Source: Tillandsia leiboldiana (lineage: Eukaryota; Streptophyta; Magnoliopsida; Poales; Bromeliaceae). From it: a stretch of 64,000 bases of DNA. Shown here piece after piece: positions 21,034-32,067 of this stretch (its first letter is position 1; each line of letters starts with the position of its first letter). A program made the position numbers and the translations under genes. The notes beneath the pieces were generated by a model. The model searched no databases, had not been told where the DNA came from, and saw only the letters and a program-made list of their open reading frames with translations. The stretch covers positions 1-64,000 of the forward strand of contig JAQNDB010000144.1 in assembly GCA_029204045.2 (NCBI GenBank). Reading direction: 5' to 3'.

Positions 21034-22910
21034 GCGATCCGAGCTTCCTTCTTTCACCTTTTTCTGTCATTTCCGAGCCTCCTCTCGCCAGGGTGCCTTC
21101 AGCAAAGATGATCCCCGAGCTTGGCTGCATCCTTCTGCAAAGTTTTGAGATTTTTGGTGGCACGCTTATCGAGGTTTCCATTTTTACGGCGCGGCGCGAC
21201 GCTCGTCCTTTTGGGTTCCCCTTCGTCGCGTTTCGGTGCGCGAGCTCCCCCGGCCTACTCCGACCACCTTTTCGAGTGATTTCTTCGCCGCTGGATCCGC
21301 GACGGACAGATCTACGATCTTGGTATTTTCAGCTTTCCCTCATTTCGCGCTTTTTGAGGTGTTTGTTCGAGCTTACTGTGACCCCATTTCTGTGAAGGAG
21401 ATTTGGACAGCGGCATGGTCTTTCGGCGTTATCTCCGCAACCGGGCATCGTTTGATGACGTGCTTATACACTTTTTTCATCTACTCGCCGCAAGGAATAT
21501 CACAGTATTTTTCTTGGATTTTTCTGAGTTTTGCCCGAAGGTATATGTTCTTCCCCTTGTCTGTAATTGGAATTACAGTTATGTTGCTATGTGGTATTGC
21601 GCACCTGTACTGTGGAATTTGTAACTCGGCCTACGGGGCTCGGAATCGGACGTGCAGGTACTCGTTTCGAAGGTATCGACGCGAGGATTGCTGTGATATT
21701 TTTATTGGATTTTTATGGGCACTTTCGGCAGGTGAAATAAGCACGACTTTGGGACTGATTTTCAGACTGTGTATACTTGGTTAATTTTGGAATAAAAGTG
21801 TAATGTTGGGCCTTATTGTTGTACCCAGGGGTGTTTGCAAGTGTTGCTGGACCCGTTGGATTTGCAGACTTTGATTTCGGGGTACTTTCAGCTGTTGGGA
21901 GTCGAGGCTTTCGCGACGTGCACCGAGGATGCAGTTTCGGCAAAATTTGGACTGTGAGCGTCTGCACACTTCACCGACTTCAGGTTTGCTTTGGTTTAAG
22001 CGCTTCAGGTGGGTAAGCTTAATATCAGTAACTGTATAAGGCAATGATTATGTTATGGCGAATATAAGTGCACTTGTGGGGATGTCACCCCTCTATGACT
22101 AATGCATGCATGTTTAGGGTACATGGTTTATGTTTGTAAGGTAGGTAAGCTTGATAATGATATTTGTATAAATGATTGCAAGAATAGTATTTATGAGGTA
22201 TACTGAGACTTGCATGACTTGGACATCTATGTGATGATTAGGGTAACCTTACCTAGGATAATGTTACCCTATGAGATTATGTAACATGCCATGTTAGCAC
22301 ATAGCCTTTCATGTGGTTGGTTTATGCTTTGGGACAGGATTTCGTAGCTATGTGCGAATTTGTACTCCGAGGAGTTATTATGATCGAGGATTATGGCCAG
22401 GTTTAGGCATGTGGATTACTTTGTTGTATCTTTCTTGAGGACAAATGCATGCTTGTATGGACATATAGTTAGGCCCCCTTTTTATTGCTACACTACTTAT
22501 TGGAACTTGACTTAGGAAAAACCATGCTTTTCCTTTCTCCTTCTTGTTAGTCAGGTGGTCGGTGTTGCTCGGGTTCGAGCAGGGGTCTGGGTAGTGTAGT
22601 CGGGACTTCGTGTCTGGGACAGGTTGGATTAGTTGTGGGGCTTTGCGGCAACCGCGGATATTGGGTGGTTGACCGGATGTTTCTCTATGCACCTGATTGG
22701 GTATCAGTTTTCTTTAGTGGATGGAGTTTTCCACTTATCGTTCAGTTGCATCCGATTGAGGTCGGGTCTTTCCTTGGTGGTTGAGTTTTTCCACTTTGAT
22801 CAGATTGATGATCAAAGTCCTGCTATAGAGAGATACTTGTGATACTGATGACAGGGATACTTTACTCGTGTGGGTCGCTCCCCTCGAGTGCCGCTCCGGA
22901 GTAGGCTTTA

Positions 22911-22951
22911 GACCGTGTTGGGTTCCGGTCAGACCGTGTTGGGTTCCGGTC
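22911..22951 (+). repeat. Duplicated GACCG/CGGTC hairpin in C 5' LTR
   Basis: Two perfect tandem copies of GACCG-TGTTGGGTTC-CGGTC (22911-22930 and 22932-22951), just after the conserved LTR block at about 22870-22902. In the 3' LTR (41221-41261) the second copy's left arm has mutated to GACCA. Confidence 0.85.
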
Positions 22952-24091
22952 ATTTGGACAGTGGAGATACTGAGTTCGGGAGATTGGTGACAGAGCAGGC
23001 AGTACCGGGTTTTATACCGGTTCATTCGATTGGGTTTATTTCGGTCAAATACTTTTATTGTTACACTCGTGCCTGGGGGCCGAGTGCAGACTGGTGTTTA
23101 GATCAGTGCTAGTATTATTGAGAGCCGTTTGGTTGACGGTGGTCCCGTGTCGTTGAGAGTACTTTGACCGCTGTGTGAGAGGTTGAGCATCATGATTCTA
23201 TCCGTTCTGAGAGAGAGCGTGGATTTTGACCATAGCCTGCATGAGCCACTACTCGATAGCGAGTTAGTCCGTTTGGACGCCCTACGTAATTCCTGCCCGT
23301 CAGCGGGAGGTGGTTGTAGGTGGGCGCAGGTTTGACTGGACCAGATGTGGCAGTCAGCTCGATTGGGTCGATTGTGCACTTCATGTGCTAGTGGTTGCAT
23401 ACCACTATTTGGTTCTCCCCCTTTTGCCTTTAGATAGGGGCATGGTAGCTTTTGAGAGTCTCCAGTTTACTCATTTCAGTCTTATGACTCGGGTTAGTTT
23501 TTGTCTCTTGAGGACTTGGTGGGCAGACCGTCGGGTCTGGCGGTGGTACCCACTGAGAACTCCCTTTTTGGTGTAGTTCTCACACCCACTGGGGGTTTCC
23601 CCCCTTTTCTTTCCTCTCCTTTGTTTTGCAGAGTCTTGGCGGGTGTTGCTGACTCTGCGGTTGTTGATCGAGGCGAGGGAGTCGCGAGCTAGATCCCTAC
23701 CCGTCGTTGGAGAGTAGCGGTACCCCTTCAGAGGAGATCATCAGTAGATTAGTTGTTTCTTTTTCCTCTTTTGAGAGACTGTTGTAGTGAGGATATTTTG
23801 TATTGAGAGACTGTACACTGTTGTATTTATTGGAGTTACCTCCCGTTTGGGTTCAGAGCTTGTATTTGAGGATATTGTTTTATTATTATTTTGGGAGGCG
23901 GACAGTGTTGTTTTATTTCCAGTTGTACAGTGATTGATTTTGGTTATACAACAGATTTTTATTTATAGCTCTGATATCTGTTTAGCAATAGTACTTTCCT
24001 TGCAGGTTGGACGCTTCGCCTATGCGGATTTGGCATAGGTGGCGGATCTGTTGGCGGGCCCGGGTCGCAGTTTCGACCCCGGGGCGTGACA

Positions 24092-24352
24092 GATTAGAGT
24101 GGTATCAGAGCCTAGGTTGTAGGTTATGGTGGACTTAGAAACCCTAGGCTTATGGTTTGACCCTTGGTTGACTTCGCGAGAGTCGTGATTTATAGCGAGA
24201 GTCCTGATTGAGTTTTATACCTCTCCCATGGGACGGGAGGAGTGATTGGCATGTTTATTCACCTAGGTGATTATGTTGGCTGCAGACAACATAATGCTGT
24301 GGAACGGGTGACATGCTTTAGACTTTCGCTGGATTGGGTCGAGCGTTGTTGT
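24092..24352 (+). other. Element C internal domain, 5' piece (leader)
   Basis: A leader between PBS and gag. It contains an inverted repeat around TATGTTGGCTGCAGACAACATA (about 24271-24292) that F also has (about 63480-63500). It is interrupted at 24352/35229 by Copia H with TSD GTTGT. There is no ORF. Confidence 0.75.
24100..24116 (+). promoter_or_regulatory. Primer-binding site of element C
   Basis: TGGTATCAGAGCCTAGG, 8 nt after the LTR end. It is complementary to initiator-Met-tRNA and identical to those of A and F. Confidence 0.92.
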
Positions 24353-24579
24353 TGTTACGGAATTTGAGTTGGCGTAGTTTCGTGAAAGTCTCAAGTCTTG
24401 AAGATTGAAGGTGAAGAAAGTTGGATCATTTAACTCAATCTCAAGAAAGAAGAATTCAAAAAGATCAGGTATGTTTAACTAAAGATTTTGTGTGATCCGA
24501 ATACTTCTTGTAGTGTAGAAACACTTGGAAGAATCTTTCATTACATAAAAATCAAAAACTGGACTTGGGACATGTTCAG

Positions 24580-24860
24580 GATCCGGATCAGGTTGTTCGA
24601 TCCGGATCCCGAAGGTGGTTCGTTCATACACCAGTTCAATCCGGATCGTAGTCTCTTGATCCGGATCCCGAACAGTGAGTTTACCATTTTCCTTGAACGA
24701 TCCGGATCATGCTTCGCAATCCGGATCCCGAACGTTGATGTTTGGTAAACTGTATGAACGATCCGGATCATGCACTTCGATCCGGATCCCGAACCTTCGT
24801 TTTTCTGGAATTGGCTGAATCGTTATGACGATCCGGATCACAGCTAAGACGATCCGGATC
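24580..24860 (+). promoter_or_regulatory. Ten-copy GATCCGGATC palindrome array upstream of the H LTR TATA box
   Basis: The 10-bp motif is its own reverse complement. Copies (two degenerate as AATCCGGATC) start at 24580, 24599, 24638, 24658, 24699, 24718, 24760, 24779, 24830 and 24851. They form five pairs whose members are 19-21 bp apart, about two helical turns. Pairs repeat every 58-70 bp, and the second member is usually followed by CCGAA. This looks like a paired binding-site array in U3. No factor can be named. The 3' LTR copy lies at 34118-34398. Confidence 0.85.
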
Positions 24861-24926
24861 GCCGTCCGTAAAACTTCCAGAAATGTTAGGTTTTTGATTC
24901 TTATCTCCTTCCTAGGGTTTCTAACC

Positions 24927-24934
24927 TATAAATA
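24927..24934 (+). promoter_or_regulatory. TATA box of the Copia H 5' LTR
   Basis: TATAAATA about 67 bp after the last palindrome. Transcription should start some 30 bp downstream, which places the hairpin array inside the RNA leader. Confidence 0.75.
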
Positions 24935-25210
24935 GACCCTATGACTCTTTTTCTAGGGTTAATCCACATAGCCGTCATTTTCATATATCATTTTATACGG
25001 CTATAGATCCACATATAGAGAAGAAAGGAAATCATTAGAGAATACTCTATGTTTCTTCATCTATATTGATTAGTTTGATTCTAGGTTTTCATACTCACAT
25101 CTCGAGTTGAATCAAACTAATGAATACTTAGATGGTATTTCCGATCTATCTTTGATCTAAGTATTCGGCGGATCATCACCACCCAAAACAACGATTTACC
25201 CCAAAAATCG

Positions 25211-25396
25211 GCGCGTGGATTCGCGTGTCCTTGTGGATTCAAGGTTCAACCGCTCTCGTGGATTCGGAGCGAGGCACGTTCGTGGATTCGAAGGGTGCTA
25301 TTGGGTGAAGACCGTGGATTCGGTCGGACGTCGTGGATTCGACGTTGGACGCCGTGGATTCGGCGTTGGGCGCAGATCGTGGATTCGAGAAGCGTC
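25211..25396 (+). repeat. Eight-unit TGGATT-loop hairpin array in the Copia H LTR
   Basis: GTGGATTC occurs at 25215, 25233, 25258, 25282, 25314, 25333, 25354 and 25379. Each copy is the loop of a short hairpin closed by G-C with a different stem. In order the left arms are GCGCG, CCTTG, CGCTC(T)CG with one bulged T, TTCG, GACCG, ACGTCG, ACGCCG, and GGCGC+TCG around an internal loop. Each pairs with the bases following its loop. The 3' LTR carries the same array (34749-34934). Confidence 0.85.
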
Positions 25397-25624
25397 GCGG
25401 AGCGAGCGGAGAAGATCCTCTAGGAGCGTATGGAAAAGGTTGAGTCGTAAGTGTGTACGGTAAATCACCTTGTACGTGTTTTTAATTCTAGTGGATTTCT
25501 GCCGTGTTATCGGTCCCGTGGTTTTTTACTCCGGTGATGGAGTTTTCCACGTAAAAATCTTGCGTATTATTTTTATTTCCGCATTGGGTTTTATCGCAAC
25601 GATTGTTTGAGTGTTTATACGTTT

Positions 25625-25650
25625 ACACCTATTCACCCCCCTCTAGGTGT
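25625..25650 (+). repeat. Terminal inverted repeat in the H LTR
   Basis: ACACCTA and TAGGTGT enclose a C-rich centre near the LTR end. Plant Copia LTRs commonly end with such a CACCTATTCACCCCCCTCT-type element. In the 3' LTR one arm carries a mismatch. Confidence 0.75.
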
Positions 25651-25692
25651 TTTTTCCCCTATTTAGATCCGTATTTCATATAACCCAACAAG

Positions 25693-25704
25693 TGGTATCA
25701 GAGC
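25693..25704 (+). promoter_or_regulatory. Primer-binding site of Copia H
   Basis: TGGTATCAGAGC two bases after the LTR, matching initiator-Met-tRNA. Confidence 0.93.
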
Positions 25705-25723
25705 GGGAATAGGGTTGTAAACA

Positions 25724-28700
25724 ATGGTTGAAGGTGGAAACATCAACCGACCCCCATTCTTCGATGGAACTAATTATGCGTACTGGAAAGTACGGATGAA
25801 AGCCTTTTTAATTTCCATCGACGAACGGGTGTGGCAATCAATTGAATTAGGATGGTCTAATCCAACTGAATTTAATGGTGATGTTCGCACCTTAAAACCT
25901 AGGTCGAAATAGACCAAGGAAGAGTTAGATTCATCTTCTTACAATGGCAAGGGAATTAATGCTATTTTTAATGCCTTATCTCAAACTGAATTCTCTCGCG
26001 TCTCGGCATGTGAGACTGCGAAAGAAATCTGGGATGTTCTTCAGGTTACACATGAGGGAACTAACCTCGTGAAGATTCAGAAACTGCAAATGCTTACGAG
26101 CAAGTTTGACTCTATCTTAATGGCAGAAAATGAATCTTTCACGGACTACTATACACGATTGCAAGACATCGTAAACTCATGTGCTAATCTGGGAGAGAAG
26201 ATTCCAGAATTTAAGATTGTAAGAAAAATCTTAAGAACTCTTCCTGAACGATTTCGCCCAAAGGTTACTGCCATTGAAACTATTAAACACCCGGACGAAA
26301 TACGTGTAGAAGAATTAGTTGGTTCATTACAAACTTATGAAATGACATTTACTACTAACAATTCTTCTGGAAAGGCATCCACTTCTAAGTCTTCAGGTTA
26401 TGCGTTGAAAACAACTAAGGAAGAAGACGCGGATACATCCTCCTCAGACGATGACGAGAACCTTTCTATGGAGGAATTTGAGAAGCAGCTCGCTCTCTTG
26501 ACAAGGAAGTTTCGCCGCAACTTTCGAAGGGGTAATTCAAGCAAATCTCCATCCTTCGGAAAGTCGAACAAAGGCAAGGGTACTTCAGGATACAAGTCAA
26601 GAAAGCAAGAGAACTTCTCAAAGGATAAGAAAAGCTCAGAAGGACAACTACAATGCTTCAAATGTCGAGGCTACGGCCACATTGCAACGGAGTGTCCTAA
26701 CAAGTATCCGGCAAAGAAGAAGGCGATGCAAGTCGTCACTTGGGATGACAACTCAACGTCAAATGAGTCGTCTTCGAGTGATGAAGAAAAGAGCTCCACT
26801 GCATTCCACGCGTCCGTATCTTCACCCTTCATGTGCTTTATGGCAAGTACATCTGAGTCGTTGTCCAACTCCACTGTTGAAAAGAACGCAACGGACAACG
26901 AATCGGATGATTCGGAAGGTGAAGATTTTGCTCTAGCCTACCACAGACTTTTGAGGGACTCAAAGAAAGTGGCTAAGCAAAACAAGAGTTTGAGAGGGAG
27001 AGTGCATGATCTCAAAGAAGAAGCAAAAAGAGCGACTTCTCTCTCAAACGCTCTTGAAGTGGAAAGGGAAAACCTGATAAAAGAAAATGCTTCCCTTCAA
27101 GAGTCCAATGAGCAACTTGAAAAGGAACATACAAATCTGGTGGATAACGCGAATCACTTTTCAAAGCTCTACAACGAGGCTCGACAGGATAACCTGGAAA
27201 TGACAAAGACCATTTTCCAACTCAAGAATGACTTACAGCGATTCTCTTCAGGAAGGAGTAAGTTGGATAGACTTCTTGGTCTTGGTCAATCAAATAGGTT
27301 CGGCCTCGGATACACTCAAACTGGAAACAGTCCAAGTTCGAGTGAGACAGTTTTTGTGCCTCAGTCGGTATCTCCTCCTCCGACACCGGAATTCAAGACA
27401 AACAACGACAACAAACCTACTTCATCCTCTTTGGGATCGTCAAGATCTAAGGTATGTTTTCGTTGTGGTGTTTCAGGGCACATAAGAAGATATTGCAAGA
27501 CGGGAGTCGAACGCTCATCTCAAGGACCTCTTGCAACGACTACCAAAATGGCTCCTCCCCGAAAATCAAAGCAAAACTTTTCAAATGAAAAGAGATTTGG
27601 TAGTTCATCGCGCAAGACGATTACATCAAGGAACAACAATCGGTATAACAAGACGCCTTCACCTAGGCATATAACTTCACGACCATTACCGACGCACTCC
27701 AAAAGGGTTTGGGTGCGCAAAGGTGAAATTTTCCCTTGTCTTGTTTCCAATGTTTCCTTGCATGCATATGATAGTTCGTCTTGGTATCTGGATAGCGGGT
27801 GTTCCCGTCACATGACCGGTGACAAAAATAGTTTTCAAAATCTTGAGAAAATCTCCGGAGGACACGTTGTTTTCGGAGACGGTCGATCTTCCAAAATTGT
27901 TGGAAAAGGGACGGTAGCTATTCCAGATGGCCCGATTTTGAAAAACGTCTTATTTGTAGATGGCCTTAAGACTAACCTCATAAGCATAAGTCAACTTTGC
28001 GACAATGGTTTTTCAGTTAACTTTTCATCTGTTGAATGCGTTGTAACTGATAAGGACCATGTCTTCTTTTTAAAAGGGGTTAGATCGGAAAACAATTGTT
28101 ATGTTGTTCCTAATAAATTTTCTGAAAATTGTAACTTAGCTGCTTTGAATAATGAAACTCTTTGGCATGAAAGGCTAGGTCACTTAAATTTTAAGGAACT
28201 TACTAGAATTTCAAACAAGGACGTGGTCAAGGGGATTCCAAAGCTTTTATTTAAACAAAACGTTGTGTGTGGTGGTTGCCAAAAGGGAAAACAGTCTAGG
28301 ACTGCACACAAGAACTTGAACCACGTTGGTACAAAACGGCCCTTGGAACTTTTGCACATGGACCTAATGGGGCCGACCCGTCAACCATCTTTGGGAGGTA
28401 AATGGTACATCTTTTTATTGGTTGATGATTTCTCTCGGTTTTCTTGGGTAGCATTTTTAAAAGAGAAAGCTGATACGTTTGACTCTTTTCATGAGATTTG
28501 CCATCGTATTATGATTGAAAAGAATGAAAAGATCATTCGTGTTAGAAGTGATAGGGGTGGAGAATTCATAAATTCAAAATTCATTGATTTTTGCACTTCA
28601 AATGGAATCAAACATGAATTCTCGGCACCCTATACACCTCAGCAGAATGGTGTTGTTGAGCGCAAGAACAGGGTTGTTCAAGAGATGGCGCGTGTGATGC

Positions 28701-29152
28701 TTCATAGCCGGAATTTACCGCTACATTTTTGGGCTGAAGCTGTGAACACCGCTGTCTATGTCATAAATAGAGTTTACTTGCGCCCAGGAACTTTAAATAC
28801 ACCATATGAGCTGTGGTTTAGTAGAAAACCCAATATCAAATATTTTCGTGTCTTCGGGAGTCGATGTTACATTTTACGTGACCGTGAAAATCTTGGAAAG
28901 TTCGACTCTCGAAGTGATGAAGGGATCTTTCTGGGTTATTCTACGAATAGCAGAGCATATCGAGTATTTAACATTGAATCTAAGACGATCGTAGAATCTA
29001 TAAATGTTAAAGTAGATGAAGCTTTTCACTTTAAAACTGGAAAATCTACCCTCGATATCTCTCTAGATGATGATTCTCCTGCTAGTGCATCTTCTCATAA
29101 TAATACTTCCAATATTAATGATGCATCTAATGGTTCTTCTAGTTTTATCTGA
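25724..29152 (+). pseudogene. Copia H gag-protease-integrase polyprotein (one nonsense codon)
   Basis: One frame from MVEGGNINRPP, chosen because it is the first ATG after the PBS and is matched by Copia G. Codon 63 (25910-25912) is TAG where G has tryptophan; otherwise the frame is open to 29152. Features in order are the capsid-like N-terminus, a CCHC knuckle at about residue 311, serine/acid-rich linkers, a probable coiled coil at about 405-520, a second CCHC at about 578, and an aspartic protease DSG motif at about 690. The integrase HHCC is followed by a core with catalytic acids at about 880, 943 and 979 (the last two 35 residues apart). It would build particles, process the polyprotein and insert cDNA. 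The stop makes it dependent on readthrough or other copies. Confidence 0.93.
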
Positions 29153-30842
29153 TGTGCAGGAATCATCTCATATATCTCCGAGTACTCCGCTTCAACAAAC
29201 GTTACGAATCTCCAAGGATCATCCGGAATCGAATATTATTGGAGATCCACAAGAAGGAGTCAGAACTCGGAGGCAGTTGGTTTGTGGATTCGCTTGCTAC
29301 GTATCTTTAATCGAACCAAAGAACATAGATGAAGCTCTTCAGGATGACTACTGGATTAAAGCAATGCAGGAAGAGCTCCATCAATTTGAGCGAAACAAAG
29401 TCTGGGAATTAACGAAGCCTCCAAAGCAACACAATGTGATAGGTACCAAATGGATCTTCAAGAACAAGAAAAATGAGGATGGTACCATCATCAGGAACAA
29501 GGCACGATTAGTTGCTCAAGGCTACTCTCAAGTAGAAGGTATAGACTTTGATGAAACCTTCGCCCCTGTAGCTAGACTCGAGTCCATTCGTATACTGTTT
29601 GCTATTGCTTGTCATTTTAAAATCAAATTATTTCAAATGGACGTTAAGAGCGCATTTCTAAATGGGTTTTTAAATGAGGAAGTTTATGTGGCTCAACCGA
29701 AAGGTTTTGTAGATCATAAACAACCTAACCATGTTTTTCGTTTGAAAAAGGCTCTTTATGGTCTGAAACAAGCACCGCGAGCATGGTACGAAAGGTTAAC
29801 AAAGCACCTTTTGGAGAAGGGCTATACTCGAGGGGGAGCTGATAGGACTCTCTTTGTGAAGCATTATCAAAGCAATTTTATTGTAGCACAAATATATGTC
29901 GATGACATAGTATTTGGCGCAACAAGAGATAACGATGCTTCTAAATTCGCGGAGACCATGGAAAGCGAATTTGAGATGTCCATGATGGGCGAATTGACTT
30001 ATTTTCTTGGATTGCAAATTAAACAAAATGATGAAGGCATTCACTTGAGTCAATCCAAGTATGCAATGGAGTTGGTCAAAAAGTTTGATCTAGAAAATTG
30101 TAAAGATTTTTCGACTCCAATGGGAACTAGCCACAAGGGACTTGGAAGTGAATCACATAGTGAGAATGTAGACGAGAAACTGTATCGAAGTATGATTGGA
30201 AGTCTACTTTACCTCACGGCTAGTCGCCCGGATATATCTTTTGGTGTTGGGATTTGCGCGAGATATCAATCAGCACCAAAGGAGGTTCACCTGAAAGCGG
30301 TGAAAAGGATCATCCGGTATATCAAAGGATCAATTAATTTCGGAATTTGGTATCCTATGGGAACAAGTTTGGATATTGTTGGATACTCAGATGCCGATTG
30401 GGCAGGATCAGTGGATGATCGGAAAAGCACGAGTGGTGCATGCTTCTATCTTGGCCATTGCCTTGTTGCATGGCACAGTAAAAAGCAGAACTGCATAGCA
30501 CTCTCGACTGCCGAAGCGGAATACATTTCAGCTGGAAGTTGCTCAACTCAACTCATTTGGATGAAAAGCGTATTGAGCGACTTCCGCATTTCAGCATCTT
30601 CGGTAACAATACTTTGTGACAACACTAGTGCTATTAACATTTCTAAAAACCCTGTGTTGCACTCTAGAACAAAACATATTGAACTTAGATATCATTTCCT
30701 TAGAGAGCTAGTTGAATCAAATACTCTTCAACTTTCATATATTTCAACTGAGGATCAATTAGCTGACATTCTAACAAAACCTTTGGATCAAAAACGTTTT
30801 ATTCATTTGCGAAAAGCAATTGGGATGCTTTCCTTGAAATAA
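29067..30842 (+). pseudogene. Copia H reverse transcriptase-RNase H (frameshifted from integrase)
   Basis: Homology to the polyprotein begins at about 29150, just where the upstream frame ends. The first ~27 codons of this ORF are an out-of-frame shadow. It has an RT with the YVDD active site (29895-29906), the connecting region KALYGLKQAPRAWY, and an RNase H with YSDADWAGS and AEAEYISAG. It ends near KTKPLDQKRF-type residues usual for Copia. Joining it to the upstream frame needs a one-base shift. Whether this is a mutation or programmed cannot be settled here, because G's equivalent lies outside the window. It would copy the RNA genome into DNA inside the particle. Confidence 0.93.
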
Positions 30843-31782
30843 TCTTCTTTTTGAAATCTTTGCTTAGGATAGGTTTTGTATTTGTTTCTGTTTTGTTCAT
30901 TATCTATGTTTGTACATAGGACATTAATTGAGCATAGATCATAATTGACTTTAATTGCATCTTTTCGCACATTTAGAAATTTATTATGCTTTTGCCATCA
31001 TAATATTTCACTGTTGCAATGATCATTTATGTTAATTAAATCATCTTCTAAAGTGGTCAAAGTCAATTTCTCTCTCTATGATCTCTTGGTATAGTCATTA
31101 TCTTATTTGACTGTTTAGTCGAGTATGAAATCGAGATCAATATTTGGTTGAATACTTTATATCTTAAATAATTGATAGCCAATTGAGGGGGAGTCTTAGA
31201 AAAGGTAAAATGCTCAAAAGATGTGGAAAGAGTTACATCCCAATGAGGAGTGTGAAAACTACCACCACATGGAGGAAAGAGCTACCACCTCGGTCGTCCG
31301 AGTATTGTGTGCAGCTACCACATGTATACCAAGCATGGTTGTTCAAATTTTTGATTAAGTAAAATGCATGTTGAAATACTTGACTCTGTCAAATTTCAAG
31401 GTTGGTATAAGGTGGGTTTTTAATGAAAGATGCTCAAAGAGCCACTCTCTTCAACAGATTGTCTAGATACATTATCTACTATATTTGGGATTTCAAACAT
31501 CTATTGATCTTTGTATTTCATTTTCTTTACTGAATTGATGATTTGATAAAGGCATTACTCATAAGATCAAGTTAGATGTGATTGAAGGTGTTCAACTTTA
31601 AGGGATTTAATTCTTGTAAATTTTCGTTTCATTTTTGGATATTATTGATAGATTTGGCATAATCTAATTCTTGTTGTATGAAACGATGATTGTTGTTTAA
31701 AGTTGATACACATTTGTGCTTACAATCTTTTTCTGGTTTTTCTTGAATTTCTCTGAAATTTTCTAAAGAAAAAGTTGGGGCC
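30843..31782 (+). other. Copia H spacer between pol and the internal promoter-like module
   Basis: About 940 bp of AT-rich sequence without a credible ORF. It has a polypurine tract GAGGGGGAG at 31185-31193, the first of three such tracts downstream of pol. Confidence 0.75.
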
Positions 31783-31950
31783 GATCCGGATCGGGCTAGA
31801 TGATCCGGATCCCGAACGCAGGAATTCTTCTGCGGGCTGACGATCCGGATTGTATCTGCCGATCCGGATCCCGAACGCAGTTTCTTACTGCGGGTAGCCG
31901 ATCCGGATCGCAGTTATGAACTGATCCGGATCGCAGCTAGGTTTTATAAG
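31783..31950 (+). promoter_or_regulatory. Internal promoter-like module of Copia H: six GATCCGGATC palindromes plus TATA
   Basis: Motif copies start at 31783, 31802, 31842 (ending in T), 31861, 31900 and 31923, as three pairs with 19-23 bp inside a pair and 58-59 bp between pairs. This is the spacing of the LTR array. CCGAAC follows the second member of the first two pairs, as in the LTR. A TATA-like TATAAG (31945-31950) comes 13 bp after the last copy. Promoter activity is inferred from this similarity. Confidence 0.6.
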
Positions 31951-32067
31951 GAACGAAAGGGGTTTTTGATTTCTTTACTCCAATCTTTTGTTCCAAAGTT
32001 TCCAGAGCCTCTCTCTCTAGATTTCATCCTTCCTGGAAGCTTTCAAACTCAAGTTCTTCAGTTCCAA

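Larger units (their letters stand above)
20104..24091 (+). repeat. 5' LTR of element C (3988 bp)
   Basis: It starts TGTGAAGACCCGAAACTCCC and ends CCGGGGCGTGACA. A GC-rich leader-like region (about 20470-20960) precedes a TATA box at 21026. A duplicated hairpin is at 22911-22951. No coding sequence is recognised. Confidence 0.95.
24353..25690 (+). repeat. 5' LTR of Copia H (1338 bp)
   Basis: It starts TGTTACGGAATTTGAGTTGG and ends ATATAACCCAACA. In order it has the palindrome array, TATA box, TGGATT hairpin array and terminal inverted repeat. It is the same length as the 3' LTR. Confidence 0.97.

Noticed and set aside
24100..24116. tRNA-like sequence (TGGTATCAGAGCC)
   Set aside because: It is only the complement of the tRNA 3' end, i.e. 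a primer-binding site. No tRNA gene structure is present here or at the other primer sites.
25241..25256. GGTTCAACCGC resembling a polymerase III B box in the H LTR
   Set aside because: It deviates from the consensus and has no matching A box or tRNA fold upstream. It lies between two hairpins of the array.
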